Part shown: positions 53,247-64,000 of the stretch, in pieces | How positions within the stretch are numbered: position 1 is the first letter of the stretch | Layout: each line of letters starts with the position of its first letter | Assembly: GCA_022570795.1 (NCBI GenBank) | Contig: JAKUDP010000005.1 | Coordinates: 62,001-126,000, forward strand | Direction of reading: 5' to 3' | Length of the DNA stretch: 64,000 bases | DNA from: Sphaerulina vaccinii | Lineage: Eukaryota; Ascomycota; Dothideomycetes; Mycosphaerellales; Mycosphaerellaceae | Notes under the pieces: model-generated | Seen by the model: the letters and a program-made list of their open reading frames with translations, nothing else | Told to the model about the DNA's origin: nothing | The model's database searches: none | Made by a program: the position numbers and the translations under genes

Positions 53247-55063
53247 ATGGGCAATTCCAATGGCAAGCCTGTAGTCCTCACCGATGAGGTCAACCTCAAT
53301 CACTTCCGTCTGCTGCGAGTCGTGGGAAAGGGTGCGTTTGGCAAGGTCCGCATCGTGGAGAGAAAAGATACAGGCCTCACATTCGCGCTCAAGTACATCA
53401 GGAAAGATGAGGTGGTGCGGTCAGAGAGCGTACGGAATATCATACGAGAGCGGCGTATGCTGGAGCACCTGAACCACCCATTCTTGTGCAATTTGCGGTA
53501 CAGCTTTCAGGATATGGAGTATCTGTAAGACCTCACCAAGGAGCTTGTCTTTCTGCAGCCGTGAACTGACGTCTGCGCAGATATATCGTGGTTGACCTGA
53601 TGAACGGTGGCGATCTACGATTTCACATCTCGCGAAAGACCTTCACAGAAGAAGCCGTTCGATTCTGGATAGCTCAGCTTGGATGTGCTCTGAGATACAT
53701 ACACAAGCAAGGCATTGTCCACCGAGATGTCAAGCCCGACAATGTGCTACTAGACTCCGAAGGCCATGTACATCTGGCAGACTTCAATGTTGCTTCCGAC
53801 ATCGTTCCTGGCAAGCCTCTCACGAGCAAATCCGGGACATTGGCATATCTGGCACCAGAAGTCTACGGTGGGAAAGGATACTACTCGGAAGTAGACTGGT
53901 GGTCACTGGGTGTGCTATTCTACGAGTGCATCTACAACAAACGTCCCTTTGAAGCCAATCATCACGATGCTCTGGCGCAGGCCATTGTCAAAGCGGATCC
54001 ACCGTTCCCTGTAACATCACCGCCTGTGTCCATGCCGTGCCTGCACGCTATCAGCTCTCTACTGGAGAAGAACAAGCACCTGCGGATAGGCGCAGCCGGT
54101 TTCGAGACGTTCACTGACAATCCTTTCTTCAGGGAGATTGACTTCGAAGCACTGGAGCGTAAGGAGATAGAGCCCATATTCTGCCCGTCGAGTGAGAAGA
54201 CAAACTTTGATGCGACGTATGATCTTGAAGAGCTACTACTGGAAGAAGCCCCACTCGAAGCTCGTGCACGAAAACAAAAGCCTAGAGCGGAACTACGAGA
54301 GGACGCCACACAGCAAGAGATACGAGCTGACGAGCTGCACCGCATGATCGAGACCATGTTCGAGCCATTCAACTATACTGCTGTACCACAAGACCGCAGT
54401 CCAGTTGGATCTGTCTCGGGGCCATCGGGCTCTCCGACAACAACAAAGTCGACTGGTCGGCTACCGCGAGGGAAAGAAGGACCAGGAGATCTCAACTATG
54501 CTCGTCATACACTTGAGAAGACTCAGTCAATACCCACACCTAGATCACAAACACCGGGCAGTGCGAATAGGACACGGTCGTCTACACACTCACCTGAAGG
54601 CTCGCCGCCTTTACCTGCAGCAATGGAAATTGGTGTGGCTGTTGGACATCCTCCCGAAGAATCTGCGCCACCGAGATCAGAACCTATGCAATATGCTGCT
54701 CCAGGTACCAGAGAGAATGCACGCACGCGAGGCATACGATACGAGAATGCAGCTCCAGCACCACCTCCTGTCTCTGCGAGCAAAGCATATCAGCAGCACC
54801 GGCCGAGAGGGTCAACTAGAAGTACATCTCAAGGTGGGGGTGTGCAAGTTGTGCTCAACGAGGAGGGCAGCTGGACGGACATGGCTAACCAGAGCCAAGC
54901 CATGATAGCGCCTGGTGATGACCCACGCCGTATGGAAAGACCATCTGGCATGCTAGGCTTCCTCAACCGTAAGAAGGGGAGGGACCGAAGTCCCAAGGCA
55001 AAGGAAAAGGAAAGAGGTGTGCTCGGAAAGGAGGGCGCACGAGTAATCATCAGCCATGGATGA
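53247..55063 (+). CDS. Ser/Thr protein kinase, YANK/STK32-like (AGC group)
   Basis: Exons 53247-53524 and 53581-55063 (56-bp intron) give 586 residues. Kinase core: glycine loop GKGAFGKV (27-34), ATP-binding Lys49 (FALKYIRK), HRDVKPDN (140-147), a DFN at 160-162 in place of DFG, and SGTLAYLAPEVYGG. The DFN is shared with the YANK/STK32 subfamily, so the kinase is probably active. The N-terminus MGNSNGK fits N-myristoylation (Gly2, small residue at 6), suggesting membrane attachment. The C-terminal half (about 330-586) is disordered, rich in Pro/Ser/Arg, with a basic end (FLNRKKGRDRSPKAKEKERG). Substrates are unknown. Confidence 0.88.
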
Positions 55064-55541
55064 TTGTTCCTTATGCCGAACTCTATTAGCTCTCCGCTTG
55101 TGTTACTGTTCTCTTGGACTCTGGGGTTTCGAACAAAGGTTGGAAACCATTCTGCTGGGAGCGAGCGCGGCGTCAAGAGGGCATGGGAGGACAGTAATGA
55201 GCTATACATGTATTGCATGGTATACCCACGAGATAACCATAGACTGTACATTACCACTTATTCGAAGTGATCAACTGAGATACAATGCGCATGTCTCGTC
55301 CTTCAATTTTGCATTCAATGTTACTCGGAAGACAAAGCTGTCTGTTTCCGGTAACCGGTCTCGGCTCTACCGAGGGATTGCAGTTATACTGACAACTACG
55401 ATGCAGTCTACTTCACAGTCAAACAGTTTGCTTTCCGCCATTCCCACAAAGATGAGTCTGACGCCTGTCTCGCCGCTTCAACGACACAGCTGCGTAATCC
55501 TCACCTCTCGCAACCGACCACAACCGCCCTGAGGAGCCATC
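55064..55541. other. Intergenic between kinase and panB
   Basis: 478 bp between two genes on the same strand; it holds the kinase terminator and panB promoter. Nothing specific seen. Confidence 0.4.
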
Positions 55542-56585
55542 ATGTCGCGTGCTTTGCTCTGCTGCAATGCGCCCACCGCACTCGTAACCACCATGGCATC
55601 ACGCACCTCAGCCATTGTTGCCAGCCATGCCCGTGTAAAGGGAGCTGTGATGAAAACATCAGCTTTGGCCTCCAGAATCACAAGCATTAGACCTTCATCC
55701 CACTCGGCAGCTGGGACATCATCTGGACGAAAGAAGGTTACACTCTCGACACTCCAAACGATGTACCGCAAGAAGGAACCAATTGCCATGATTACTGCTC
55801 ATGACTTCCCAAGTGCTCATGTTGCCGAGCATGCGGGCATGGACGTGGTTCTGATTGGAGACAGTCTGGCCATGGTAGCATTGGGACTAGAAGATACAAG
55901 TAGTGTATTACTGGAAGAGATGATACTGCACTGTCGTAGTGTTGCTCGCGGAGCCACAGCTTTGTTTCGAATAGGAGATCTACCCATGGGCTCTTATGAA
56001 GTGTCTCCGGAACAAGCTTTGCAGTCTGCCATTCGACTTGTGAAAGAGGGCAATGTGCACGCAGTTAAACTGGAGGGTGGAGTCGAAATGGCACCTCAGA
56101 TCTCCAAGATCACGACAGCTGGTATTCCAGTCCTTGGTCACATCGGCCTGACACCTCAACGACAGAATGCACTCGGAGGCTTTCGAGTGCAAGGGAAATC
56201 AGTGGCAGGCGCTCTGAAACTCCTCGAGGATGCGAAAGCCGTGCAAGATGCTGGAGCTTTTGGCATGGTGATAGAAGCAGTGCCAGCAGAAGTCGCCGGC
56301 ATCGTGACTGAAAAGCTTCGCGTGCCAACGATTGGCATTGGCGCTGGTAATGCATGCTCTGGCCAAGTGCTTGTTCAGGTAGACATGGCAGGATATTTCC
56401 CCGCTGGTCGATTTCTGCCGAAATTTGTGAAGAAGTATGGTGATATCTGGGGCGAAGCGAGTCGAGCGATCGCAGAGTATGGGAAGGAAGTCAAGGATCG
56501 TAGTTATCCTGCGCCTGAACACACTTATCCTATACCCGAGAAGGAAGTAGCGGAGCTTCGTAGACTTGTCAATGCAGAGCAATGA
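55542..56585 (+). CDS. panB: 3-methyl-2-oxobutanoate hydroxymethyltransferase (PanB)
   Basis: 347 residues, no intron. It carries out the first committed step to pantothenate: it adds a hydroxymethyl group from 5,10-methylene-tetrahydrofolate to ketoisovalerate, giving ketopantoate. Signatures are ITAHDFPSAHVAEHAGMDVV, LIGDSLAMVALGLEDTSSV, the metal-binding Asp in GDSLAMV, AVKLEGGVEMAPQI, GHIGLTPQ, VIEAVPAEVAGIVT and GIGAGNACSGQVLV. The first about 65 residues are Ser/Ala/Arg-rich with few acids, typical of a mitochondrial targeting sequence. Its 3' end is 32 bp from the convergent ATG12 gene. Confidence 0.93.
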   Translation: MSRALLCCNAPTALVTTMASRTSAIVASHARVKGAVMKTSALASRITSIRPSSHSAAGTSSGRKKVTLSTLQTMYRKKEPIAMITAHDFPSAHVAEHAGMDVVLIGDSLAMVALGLEDTSSVLLEEMILHCRSVARGATALFRIGDLPMGSYEVSPEQALQSAIRLVKEGNVHAVKLEGGVEMAPQISKITTAGIPVLGHIGLTPQRQNALGGFRVQGKSVAGALKLLEDAKAVQDAGAFGMVIEAVPAEVAGIVTEKLRVPTIGIGAGNACSGQVLVQVDMAGYFPAGRFLPKFVKKYGDIWGEASRAIAEYGKEVKDRSYPAPEHTYPIPEKEVAELRRLVNAEQ

Positions 56586-56617
56586 AACCATAACGTCCAT
56601 CTTGTTGTCTCATTCCA

Positions 56618-57124
56618 TCATCCGAATGCTTGCGTAATGCTGTATGAAACCACTAGCTCGTCGCCCGTCTTGAAGCACTATGAATAGCATTAGTGGCTTG
56701 ATATGTACAGAATCTGCTGAAAGTAACATACCCTCCATAAGTTGCCCACACCTTCATCAAGGCCAGGTGCGAAGACGGAATTGACGTAGCAGAAAACAGC
56801 TTCGTGATCTTTGAGCGCCAGTTTCCGCCTAAGGAATCTGACAATATACTCGAATCTCTGTTTGCTGGAGCACTTGAATCGAGGTGTTCGTAGTTGTGGC
56901 GTATTGGGCAAGGGTGAAAGTCGAATGGTGACTACGATGATTAGATCCTGTTCAGATATGAGATGGGCTGTTCTTCTACCTTTTGGTTGCTCGAGGTCGC
57001 CTGCAGTATCGAGTGCTCTGGCAGTATCCTTCGGCAGATGCTCCAGCACGACTGAAGCTGCCATAGTCATCTGCAAATCCGCGCCTTCGCTCTCAAGAAC
57101 ATCATCTTCTGGGGGTGTAGACAT
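56618..57124 (-). CDS. ATG12: Autophagy ubiquitin-like protein Atg12
   Basis: Exons 56732-57124 and 56618-56677 (54-bp intron, GTATGT donor, TAG acceptor) give 150 residues. Atg12 is conjugated through its C-terminal Gly to Atg5, forming the E3-like enzyme for Atg8 lipidation. The N-terminal 65 residues are flexible. The ubiquitin-like fold covers the rest (VTIRLSPLPNTPQLR, QRFEYIVRFLRRKL, VFCYVNSVFAPGLDEGVGNL, WRCFKTGDELVVSYSITQAF) and ends in Gly, the conjugation residue, as the very last codon. Without the short last exon the tail would be lost, so that exon is required. Confidence 0.92.
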
Positions 57125-57569
57125 TACTATATTCTCGAGGCAGCAAGAAAGCGAGTGAGTAAGTGTCAATTGCAATAAGCGGATGTTGAAGTTCATGTCA
57201 AAGTGACCAACAATCAAAGGAAAGCAGGAGGCAAGGTAACCCTCAACAGAACTTCACTTTCGGATTTTGAGGAAATGTGAGTTCGACGAAGCTGTGCTAA
57301 TACAGTCTAAGCTCTAATACATGGACTTTACTCTGCGATATAAATGCGATGCCAAAGCTCGTAAGCTTTCATTAGTCCTCTGACGCTGCGCCATCGCTAT
57401 GCGCTCTTCATAGAGCCAACAATACTGTGCCAACGCACACACAGTAGACCCAAAAGTAATGCCCGGATGCTGCCTGGGAAGTACAAGATGTCACCTGCTA
57501 AGCATGCTTCTGTCATGGTCTCCGCTCTCTGCTGGACTCGAGCCTGGCCCTTCATTTACCCCAGGAACA
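57125..57569. other. Intergenic: ATG12 promoter and DBF4 3' side
   Basis: 445 bp; no other feature seen. Confidence 0.4.
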
Positions 57570-59592
57570 CTAACGCTTCTTATGTGGCCGCTTCAGAAGG
57601 GACAGCAAGTCGTCGAGCTCCGCCCAATTCTCCGCCGCTGTGGCAAACTTTCGATGCTTTCGAGAAGCAATGTGCTACGAAGAATATCAGTATTGTATCA
57701 TTCTGCAAAACACGCTGTGTGGTACTCACATCGTCGAAGTCATCGAACTTGTCCCGACAGTTCTCACAGTAACCTGGCTTCGGCTCCTTTTCCACAACCT
57801 TCTTACGCTTGACAGCAGGGACGAGAGACTGCTGGGCCCCCGCGCCGCCATTGTCGTTCTCGTACACAACACCGAGGGTCTCTTGGGCTTTTCGCTTAGC
57901 TGCACGCGGCGGAGGGGCCGTGTCATCATTGATGGCAGCGCGTACATCGTTGGCGTAAGAAGTCGGAATACTGTTGGATGCCAGAACCTTGCGTTTCAGC
58001 ATAGACATCTCACGACTATCTCCCACACGACGATTGAGGCCAGTCGTAGACGATATTGCTGCGGAGGACACGGCCTGGGAGCGAATCGCGGATGTCACGT
58101 TGGATGGCTGTACACCCGAGGCGACAGGCTCTCCACGAACCATTCGCGGCGGTCCGCGCATGCTGGCCTGCGCACTGTTGTAGAACGGAGCAAAGGTCTC
58201 GACGGACTGTTGTCTACCGACTCCTGGGTACGGCGGTAGCGGCGGCTGTGTCATGCCATTCATGTTACTTTGTGCCAGCTTACGTGGGGATCGTCGAAGG
58301 GCTGTCTCGTAGCCGGTGTTGGCTTCGTGAGGCAGTACGAGCTGAGAGGAGACACCTGCTCTGGTCTTGCGTTGTAACATGTCGCGAGGCTCCAACGTCT
58401 CGCGGTCCTGCTGTACCATTCTCTTGGCGTATGCAGGATCTTCGATGAAAGGACACCGACCCGGAGCGGACAGTCGAAACTGGGGCCACTTGCCTTGATC
58501 CTTCGATTGAGGCTTGGAGTAGTCACGCACCATGACTGGTTTCGTCTTCTCGTCCATGTCATGCACATAAATGTAGCAACCTCGTAGAGTGATCACGTCC
58601 TGCGTAGCAACAGTCATGTCACGATCAGTAGGACCTTTAACCTTCTCGTGGCGTAGCAATTGCTCCAGATCCGCATCACGAGCATTCCTACTCGAAACGC
58701 GGTTGACAACCATACCGCGAGGGTCAGCGGCATGATCACCAGGATCAGTGTCCAGGATTGTGTCAAGAACTCGGTGCAGCTTTTCCAATGCCCAAATCTT
58801 TGTGCCGAGTGCGCGTGCCTTGGACAATATGTCTGCACTGTGAGACTGCGTACGGCGACTCTCGATGCCAGGCTGGACGGATGCCAGCGATAGCTGAGAT
58901 CGACGTTGAATGTGAGCGTCCAAAGCATTCGTGGTCCGTCGTTGAGTGGTGTTAGAAACAAGTTGTTGTATACTCCGCTGCCGAATGGCTTCGCTCTCGT
59001 CATAGTCTGGACTGGTATTCGTTGTTTCAGATGGAATGGATCGTGAAGTCACGACATGAGTGACAGCATTGGAGAAGAACTTGTCTTCTCTAGCACCAAG
59101 AGCATGGATCTTGCGTACTGCCTTATGCCTTATATCGTCCGACACGCTGTCGAAATAGAAGACAAACCCAGGGAATTGACGACGATAGTGTTTCTGCCAC
59201 TGGCGAATGGACTCGATGTTATCGGCATGCTTCTGCTGCGTGCGTCCTTCGCGTGGTTGTTGTGTATGCTGCGGTGTGGTTCTCTTCTCACGAACGGATG
59301 CGAGCTTCTTCTCGAGCGCTGTCGGTGGAGCATTGCTGGGTCGCTTCAGAAAAGGCTCTTCCAACTTGTCCAAACCCAGAGCAGACACGCTAGCCCTCCT
59401 CCGTGGATCCACATTCTCTTCATTGCCAGTAGTAAGCTCAATAATATGCTTCTTGATTGGAGGTTGTCCATAGAGTCCATGCTGGTCCCCAGCCTGAGTA
59501 CGCGTTCGCTTTCCGTTAATGGCAGGTACATTGCGGATGGGTGAGTTGACGGCATTGGGCACTGTGGCCAGTGGCATTCTCCTGCTTGCCAT
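57570..59592 (-). CDS. DBF4: Dbf4-type regulatory subunit of Cdc7 kinase (DDK)
   Basis: Exons 57730-59592 and 57570-57674 (55-bp intron, GTGAGT to TAG) give 655 residues. Dbf4 activates Cdc7 kinase to fire replication origins. Motif N/BRCT-like lies near residues 135-185 (FPGFVFYFDSVSDDIRHKAV, FSNAVTHVVTS). Motif M lies near 335-390 (GCYIYVHDMDEKTKPVMVRD, WPQFRLSAPGRCPF). The C-terminal zinc finger (motif C) is split by the intron: GYCENCRDKFDDFDD joined to HIASRKHRKFA, with two Cys and two His ligands. The frame through the intron gives no such finger, so splicing is required. It corresponds to Aspergillus NimO and fission-yeast Dfp1. Confidence 0.93.
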
Positions 59593-60128
59593 GGCTGCAA
59601 TCTAGACTTGGGTCTGTCGTTGAAGCAGCTGGGATATATGTCGAAGTTCGTGAGCTGCCATACGCGATGTGCTGCAGGTGGCAGTCACTGGCGTCAATGT
59701 CGACACGCGACGGGTTGATGCTGCGGCTATGTGTCGTGCGTTGTGCAGGCTGGCCTGGAGTGGAGTGGACGGGCGTCTGTTTGGCTGCTGAGGTGTTGCA
59801 AAGCTGGCGGAGACGACGCGAGACCACGCGAAGCTTGAGCGGTATCAACACAAAATCAACAAAGCCCCAAAAGAAGAACTGCAGTGCGCCGCGCAAGAAA
59901 AAGCAACAGCGAGAACAAGTGCAAATGCAATGCACACAGAGGCGGTGTCAACGGACGTGGTGTATTGTAGGTTATGGGCAAAGAAACAGAGTCTGTGAGG
60001 TTGGAATGGAGGTTGCTGTGCTTGCCGCGCTAGCTAGCGTTGTTTACTGTACTGTACCCGCATTGGCAGGAACTACTACTGATAACATATGAACCATCAC
60101 TTCGTTCAACAGCGAGAACTGTCTGGTC
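59593..60128. other. Intergenic: DBF4 promoter and ICP55 3' side
   Basis: 536 bp; nothing specific seen. Confidence 0.4.
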
Positions 60129-61565
60129 TCATGCTCTGCAGTTCTGTATCTCCTCGATCTCCTTTACAGCCGTTCTCGTGAGCACTTCCGGCCGTTCTGC
60201 ACCAACAACCACCGAGTCCTCAATCCTGATGCCCATGCCACGGAAGTGCAATGGCCAACGATCGTTATCAGGCACATAAATGCCAGGCTCAATGGTGATG
60301 CATTGATTCTCCTTGAGCTTGTCAGTTCGTGGATAGCCTGGTGCGTCATGAACATCCAGGCCAATATAGTGACCAACATGATGTGGGAAGAGTTTGTCAA
60401 AAGCATCTCCAGATAAATCGAAGCCCAGTGACTTCAAGCCGTCTCGTAGACCGTGCTCACACATGCTGTGCAGCTTGTCCAGCGAGGTATTGGCGTCTTC
60501 GCGGCAGAGGCCAATGCAAGTCTTTTGTACTTTCAGAATCATGCTGTACATGTCACGTTGAGCTTCTGTGAACTCTCCATTGATCGGCCAGCTGCGAGTG
60601 ATGTCCGTAATATACCCACCGTATTCGCCTCCAGCATCGACCAGTACCATCTCACCGTCCTGGAGAAGGGCATCGTTACGCGTGTAGTGAATGCTGAGCG
60701 CATTTCTGCCACCTGCGATGACTGGGACATACGCCTCACCGTCCAGACCATTAGTGCGGAAACCATACGCCAAATCTGCCCATAGCTGCTTCTCGGTAGA
60801 AGGTGTGCTAGCCATGGCTTGACTGATGATGGCACCAGAGACAGACCCAGCTTTCCGCATACAGTTCAACTCAGCGTTGGACTTAGCGAGCCTCAGCTCG
60901 TTCATGACAGGCCGTAGAGGCCTTACGCTGGCATGCTGCAACAGCTTAGCCATGCCTTCCATCTTCGGCTGCTTCTGGCGTGGGTGTCCTATGTCTGTAT
61001 AAACTGCCTTTGCACCATCCACCAGCTGAGAAATGGCAGAGCTCACGTTCCCAATATCACCCGCCTCATCGGCATTAAATACATCCTGTGCTGCCTGCAC
61101 GCCCGACCGGGCGCCATCCCACAGTTCGGCACGCTCATCTTTGGGCCTCACGAACAGGTGGAAGGTGTACTCGACATCAGAGTGCCCTTTTTCGATGATC
61201 GCGACCGCTTCTGGCTCGTTGAATCCAGTAAGGTAGTAGAAGTTGGGGTCCTGATGAAAGTCGTAGAACACTGCTCCTGATCGGTACTTCAACGTGGACG
61301 CAGCTAGCACTGCTACGCTGTTCTGTGGCAATTTTCGTGCAAGAGCTGCACGCCTGTGATGGTACTCGAGCGCAGATATGCCAGGCGTGATGTGTCCAGA
61401 CTTGATCAGATGTGGGTGTGTCTCGTGTAGAGGCTGGCCGAACTGGACTTCAGCGGCGGGTATCTGGGCGCATTGGAATGCTGTTTTGCTGAAACTCGGT
61501 CTGCTGCGAAATGCGGGTGCCGGTGATGTGAGACCGCGCAATGGCGGTCGCAGTAATATTTTCAT
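60129..61565 (-). CDS. ICP55: Intermediate-cleaving peptidase Icp55 (Xaa-Pro aminopeptidase family)
   Basis: 478 residues, no intron. Icp55 removes one residue from imported mitochondrial proteins after the main processing peptidase, which stabilises them. The N-terminus (KILLRPPLRGLTSPAPAFRS) is basic and Ser/Pro-rich, a mitochondrial targeting sequence. The aminopeptidase-P N-domain follows (about 60-200, FYDFHQDPNFYYLTGFNEPE). The pita-bread catalytic domain carries the dinuclear metal ligands: Asp in VLVDAGGEYGGYITDITRSW (two Asp), His in FPHHVGHYIGLDVHD, Glu in ITIEPGIYVP and Glu in GMGIRIEDSVVV. Confidence 0.9.
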   Translation of the reverse strand: MKILLRPPLRGLTSPAPAFRSRPSFSKTAFQCAQIPAAEVQFGQPLHETHPHLIKSGHITPGISALEYHHRRAALARKLPQNSVAVLAASTLKYRSGAVFYDFHQDPNFYYLTGFNEPEAVAIIEKGHSDVEYTFHLFVRPKDERAELWDGARSGVQAAQDVFNADEAGDIGNVSSAISQLVDGAKAVYTDIGHPRQKQPKMEGMAKLLQHASVRPLRPVMNELRLAKSNAELNCMRKAGSVSGAIISQAMASTPSTEKQLWADLAYGFRTNGLDGEAYVPVIAGGRNALSIHYTRNDALLQDGEMVLVDAGGEYGGYITDITRSWPINGEFTEAQRDMYSMILKVQKTCIGLCREDANTSLDKLHSMCEHGLRDGLKSLGFDLSGDAFDKLFPHHVGHYIGLDVHDAPGYPRTDKLKENQCITIEPGIYVPDNDRWPLHFRGMGIRIEDSVVVGAERPEVLTRTAVKEIEEIQNCRA

Positions 61566-62305
61566 GTTCGTGAAAGGTCAGAGGAAGAGAGTTGAGAAGT
61601 GTGTTTCGAAGTGGGTCGGATCTAAGTTCTAGCCGATGCTTCTTTCATTCATGGTGATCTGCGTGTGAGCTGGCTGCGCTCCTACATATTCTCACTGACT
61701 ATAGAATATTTGGACACAACGCAAGTATTGAGCAGATATTGTGTTCGCCGAAGCGCTGCACATTTTATGGGAACACAAATGCCCAGATTTCGCATACGTA
61801 TCCACTCCAAGCACAGTAATAGAAGCCACTCTGAAGAATCTGGGAGAAATGATTGTCAGGCCTGGCTCAGGGCGCTTCGGGAGGATTCGTGCGCAGGACT
61901 ATGGGCAATCGATCGTACAGTACATCTGTTTAGTATGCCTGCACACAGTCGACTACGTCCTTCTTCCCAGCCACATTGCCTCGTCCAGAGTGCTCTCCAA
62001 TCCCGTCAGCAATATCGCGGCTTGATTGACCTCACGCCACAATGGCCAACATTGTCAAGTACTGCTCTTCTCACCATCTGGGCGTCACGGAGGACCACTA
62101 TCGATCCGATTTTGCATAGCAGCCCAATGTCCTGCCAGTACGGGACGACCTGTTCGTTGCGGCCACAGTGCTGTTCATAGCACCTTCTCTGCACACAGCA
62201 GTCGTCCACTGGTAGGAGCGCTCAATATGCGTTCTGGACGTCCAAATAGAGCCATGTGTTCCCACCACGTGCTTTCTTTCTCTTGCTCGACAATTCCATT
62301 GTTTT
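61566..62305. other. Intergenic: ICP55 promoter and prefoldin 3' side
   Basis: 740 bp. An open frame at 61741-62025 (plus strand) has no ATG near its start and no family resemblance, so I do not call it. Nothing else is seen. Confidence 0.4.
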
Positions 62306-62857
62306 TCAACCACCCCTTTGCAATATAGCATCCATATGTGTTTGGCTGTTCTTATAGGTCGTCTCCAGGTAGTTCAACTTCTTCTCCAGATTCGCGATCT
62401 CTGCCTTGACATCGGCTGCCTCTTTCGCCTGCCGCTTCTTCACATCTTCAGTCGTCGTAAGCACAAACCTAGTACCAGGACACAAGCATTAGTTAGTTCC
62501 AGACCACATGGATGCTAGGTGTGTGTAGCCGGGACCAGCCTCGGTTACGGTATAGCAACCCAAACTTAGGGATGAGGAGTAAGTAGCTTACATTTTTCCT
62601 ACACCATCATATACTGGAGTTTCCTTTGGCAATGTGTCTAGCTCTACTACACTCAGCTGCAGCAAGCGACTCTCGCGATTCTTCGAGGTGATTTGCCCGC
62701 GGACGATCTGGAGCTGTTGGGATGCGAAGGCGGCCTTTTGTTCGATCTCGAGCAGGAGCTATTGCCGTCGGAATCAGTAAATGGAAAGCAAGAGATGGAC
62801 AAGAGAGTGAGGATAATATGATCATACCTGCTGGAGCTTCTCGTTGGGGATGGACAT
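62306..62857 (-). CDS. PFD1: Prefoldin subunit 1
   Basis: Exons 62828-62857, 62592-62758 and 62306-62468, with introns of 69 and 123 bp, give 119 residues. Prefoldin is the six-subunit co-chaperone that hands nascent actin and tubulin to TRiC/CCT; a CCT subunit gene (CCT5) happens to lie 33 kb away in this window. The protein is the expected beta-type coiled coil: MSIPNEKLQQLLLEIEQKA, QQLQIVRGQITSKNRESRLL, a short beta hairpin (LPKETPVYDGVGKMFVLTTT), then EDVKKRQAKEAADVKAEIAN and LEKKLNYLETTYKNSQ. The 123-bp intron is the second longest in the window. Confidence 0.92.
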
Positions 62858-63216
62858 GATTCTGCGACAGTCTGCTCACGATACTCGATGGTGTTGTGTT
62901 GTCAGTGGGAGAAGTTGAAAGCGGTTCCATTCCGCCTTCAAGCATTATTCACTTGCACCGCGGCACCTTCCTCGAACCGGCAAACCCTGGCTCGGTGACG
63001 CAGTGTTGTTGGCCGCATCAAACAATTGTTTGGCGTGGCCTGCTGACTGGGACGTATCTGCTGCAGTATCAAACATTGTACACATACATCCTCTACCCGA
63101 CCGATCCGCTCACCGACAGACATTCGCTACCTGCATTCCACACACAAGAACATTGAGCTTTTGCAGCTTTCGTCGGTCCGGATAGCTTTCGTCCATACCA
63201 AGTCCAAAGTCTTAGC
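62858..63216. promoter_or_regulatory. Divergent promoter region of PFD1 and the ceramidase gene
   Basis: 359 bp between facing-away start codons; no specific motif recognised. Confidence 0.4.
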
Positions 63217-64000
63217 ATGGTAGCCTGGCTTCCGAGCATACCATACCCGCCTGCGAGGGATGATGGTTACTGGGCTCCAATCACATCTACGCTGGACTGG
63301 TGCGAAGAGGTATGCTATGCCAATTCGTTCCGCTGAGGATCTGTCCTGGAGCATTATTTTCAAAGGGAAGGATGGGTAAGCGAGCAATGCTGATACACAA
63401 TAGAACTACTATGCCACACAGTACTCTGCAGAGATCGTCAACACTCTGACCAATCTGCTATTCATCTACCTGGCATTTCGCGGCGCTAGGAACTGCATAA
63501 TTCACGGCCATGATCGTATGTATAGCACTTTCTCCGAGAGAAGAGCATTCCTCCATTCTTCGCAGATATTCTTTCGATGCCCTGGGCTTGTCTCAGAGGT
63601 AGAGAATGGTGGCGGTAGCTTTGCGAAGTCTTAGAGAAGAGGGCGCTTTCTGAACAACTGCTTACCTCCTTTGTCATAGGAATTTTCCTTGTAACATTTA
63701 TTGGCTACTTCCTCGTTGGCTCTGGAAGCTTTGCTTTCCACGCGACCCTCAAGTAAGCAGGCTCCGGACATAGCTTCTCCATATCACAAGTGGCGAAGAC
63801 ATATAATGATCGGTATACTCACACTCTGGACCCTTCTAGGTACCCATGGCAGCTAGTCGATGAACTCAGCATGATCTACACGACATGTTTGATGTTCTGG
63901 GCTACCTTCTCGCATAAGAGATCACTATTGATACAAATCGCCATCGGCCTGGGCGTAGCCTCATTGGCCATCTTCATCACGCTATACTACCATTACCTCC
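63217..64000 (+). CDS. Alkaline ceramidase (Ypc1/Ydc1-like), 3' end outside window
   Basis: Exons 63217-63309, 63404-63515, 63680-63752 and 63840 to the window edge, with introns of 94, 164 and 87 bp, cover the first about 145 residues. Alkaline ceramidases are seven-helix ER/Golgi enzymes that split ceramide into sphingoid base and fatty acid. The start (DDGYWAPITSTLDWCEENYY, QYSAEIVNTLTNLLFIYLAF) and the catalytic core begin as in the family: FHATLKYPWQLVDELSMIY with the zinc-ligand His and the Asp-Glu pair. The sequence stops in the fifth or so helix. Introns here are longer than elsewhere in the window. Confidence 0.9.

Noticed and set aside
61741..62025. 94-codon open frame between ICP55 and prefoldin
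   Set aside because: It begins without an ATG, has no splice context and no recognised domain.
27437..62857. CCT5 and prefoldin 1 as a linked chaperone cluster
   Set aside because: They are 33 kb apart with unrelated genes between; co-occurrence is probably chance.

Overview
The window is nuclear DNA of a filamentous ascomycete (Pezizomycotina). Its proteins read like Dothideomycete ones, but the class is my inference. The fungal signs are: almost every gene is a housekeeping eukaryotic gene; introns are short (mostly 47-70 bp) with GTRNGT donors, CTRAY branch sites and usually YAG acceptors; and there are fungal-only families (C6 zinc-cluster/PAS regulator, LaeA-like methyltransferase, TPR/DUF4470 proteins, PNP-domain protein of the NLR type). 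I see no rRNA, no intact tRNA, no CRISPR and no bacterial-type operon.

Layout. 1-0.8 kb: three diverged copies of a tRNA-like (Pol III) element. 0.8-6.5 kb: KRI1 and DBP8 (both ribosome biogenesis) from one 171-bp divergent promoter, a frameshifted RidA relic and an acyl-CoA thioesterase. 7.8-16.9 kb, the most unusual part: an ammonium transporter with a frameshift, two tandem TPR/DUF4470 paralogues and a stand-alone PNP-domain protein whose N-terminus looks like a fungal amyloid-signalling motif. 16.9-19.4 kb: gene-free, with a MITE-like inverted repeat and a poly-G/hairpin. 19.4-27 kb: amino-acid permease, sugar-type MFS porter, PhyH dioxygenase and a second MFS porter. 27.4-30.6 kb: CCT5 and an HP1-type chromodomain protein, divergent. 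31.3-35.5 kb: GST, cytochrome P450 and LaeA-like methyltransferase. 36-41 kb: an RGG-rich protein, riboflavin kinase and an AcuK/Ert1-type gluconeogenesis activator. 42.2-45.3 kb: a DHA1 MFS transporter split into about 20 exons. 45.9-64 kb: core genes URN1, proteasome alpha3 (PRE9), an unknown acidic protein, UBC8, a YANK-type kinase, panB, ATG12, DBF4, ICP55, prefoldin 1 and the 5' part of an alkaline ceramidase.

Most neighbours are not functionally linked. Exceptions worth reading are KRI1/DBP8, the ammonium transporter-DUF4470-DUF4470-PNP stretch, and the GST-P450-methyltransferase trio. Several genes need a 1-2 base correction to read through (RidA, ammonium transporter, second DUF4470, P450, methyltransferase, DHA1 MFS, UBC8). 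Because UBC8 is among them, some of these are probably sequence errors and not decay. Exon boundaries given here were set by eye from splice consensus, reading phase and family knowledge.
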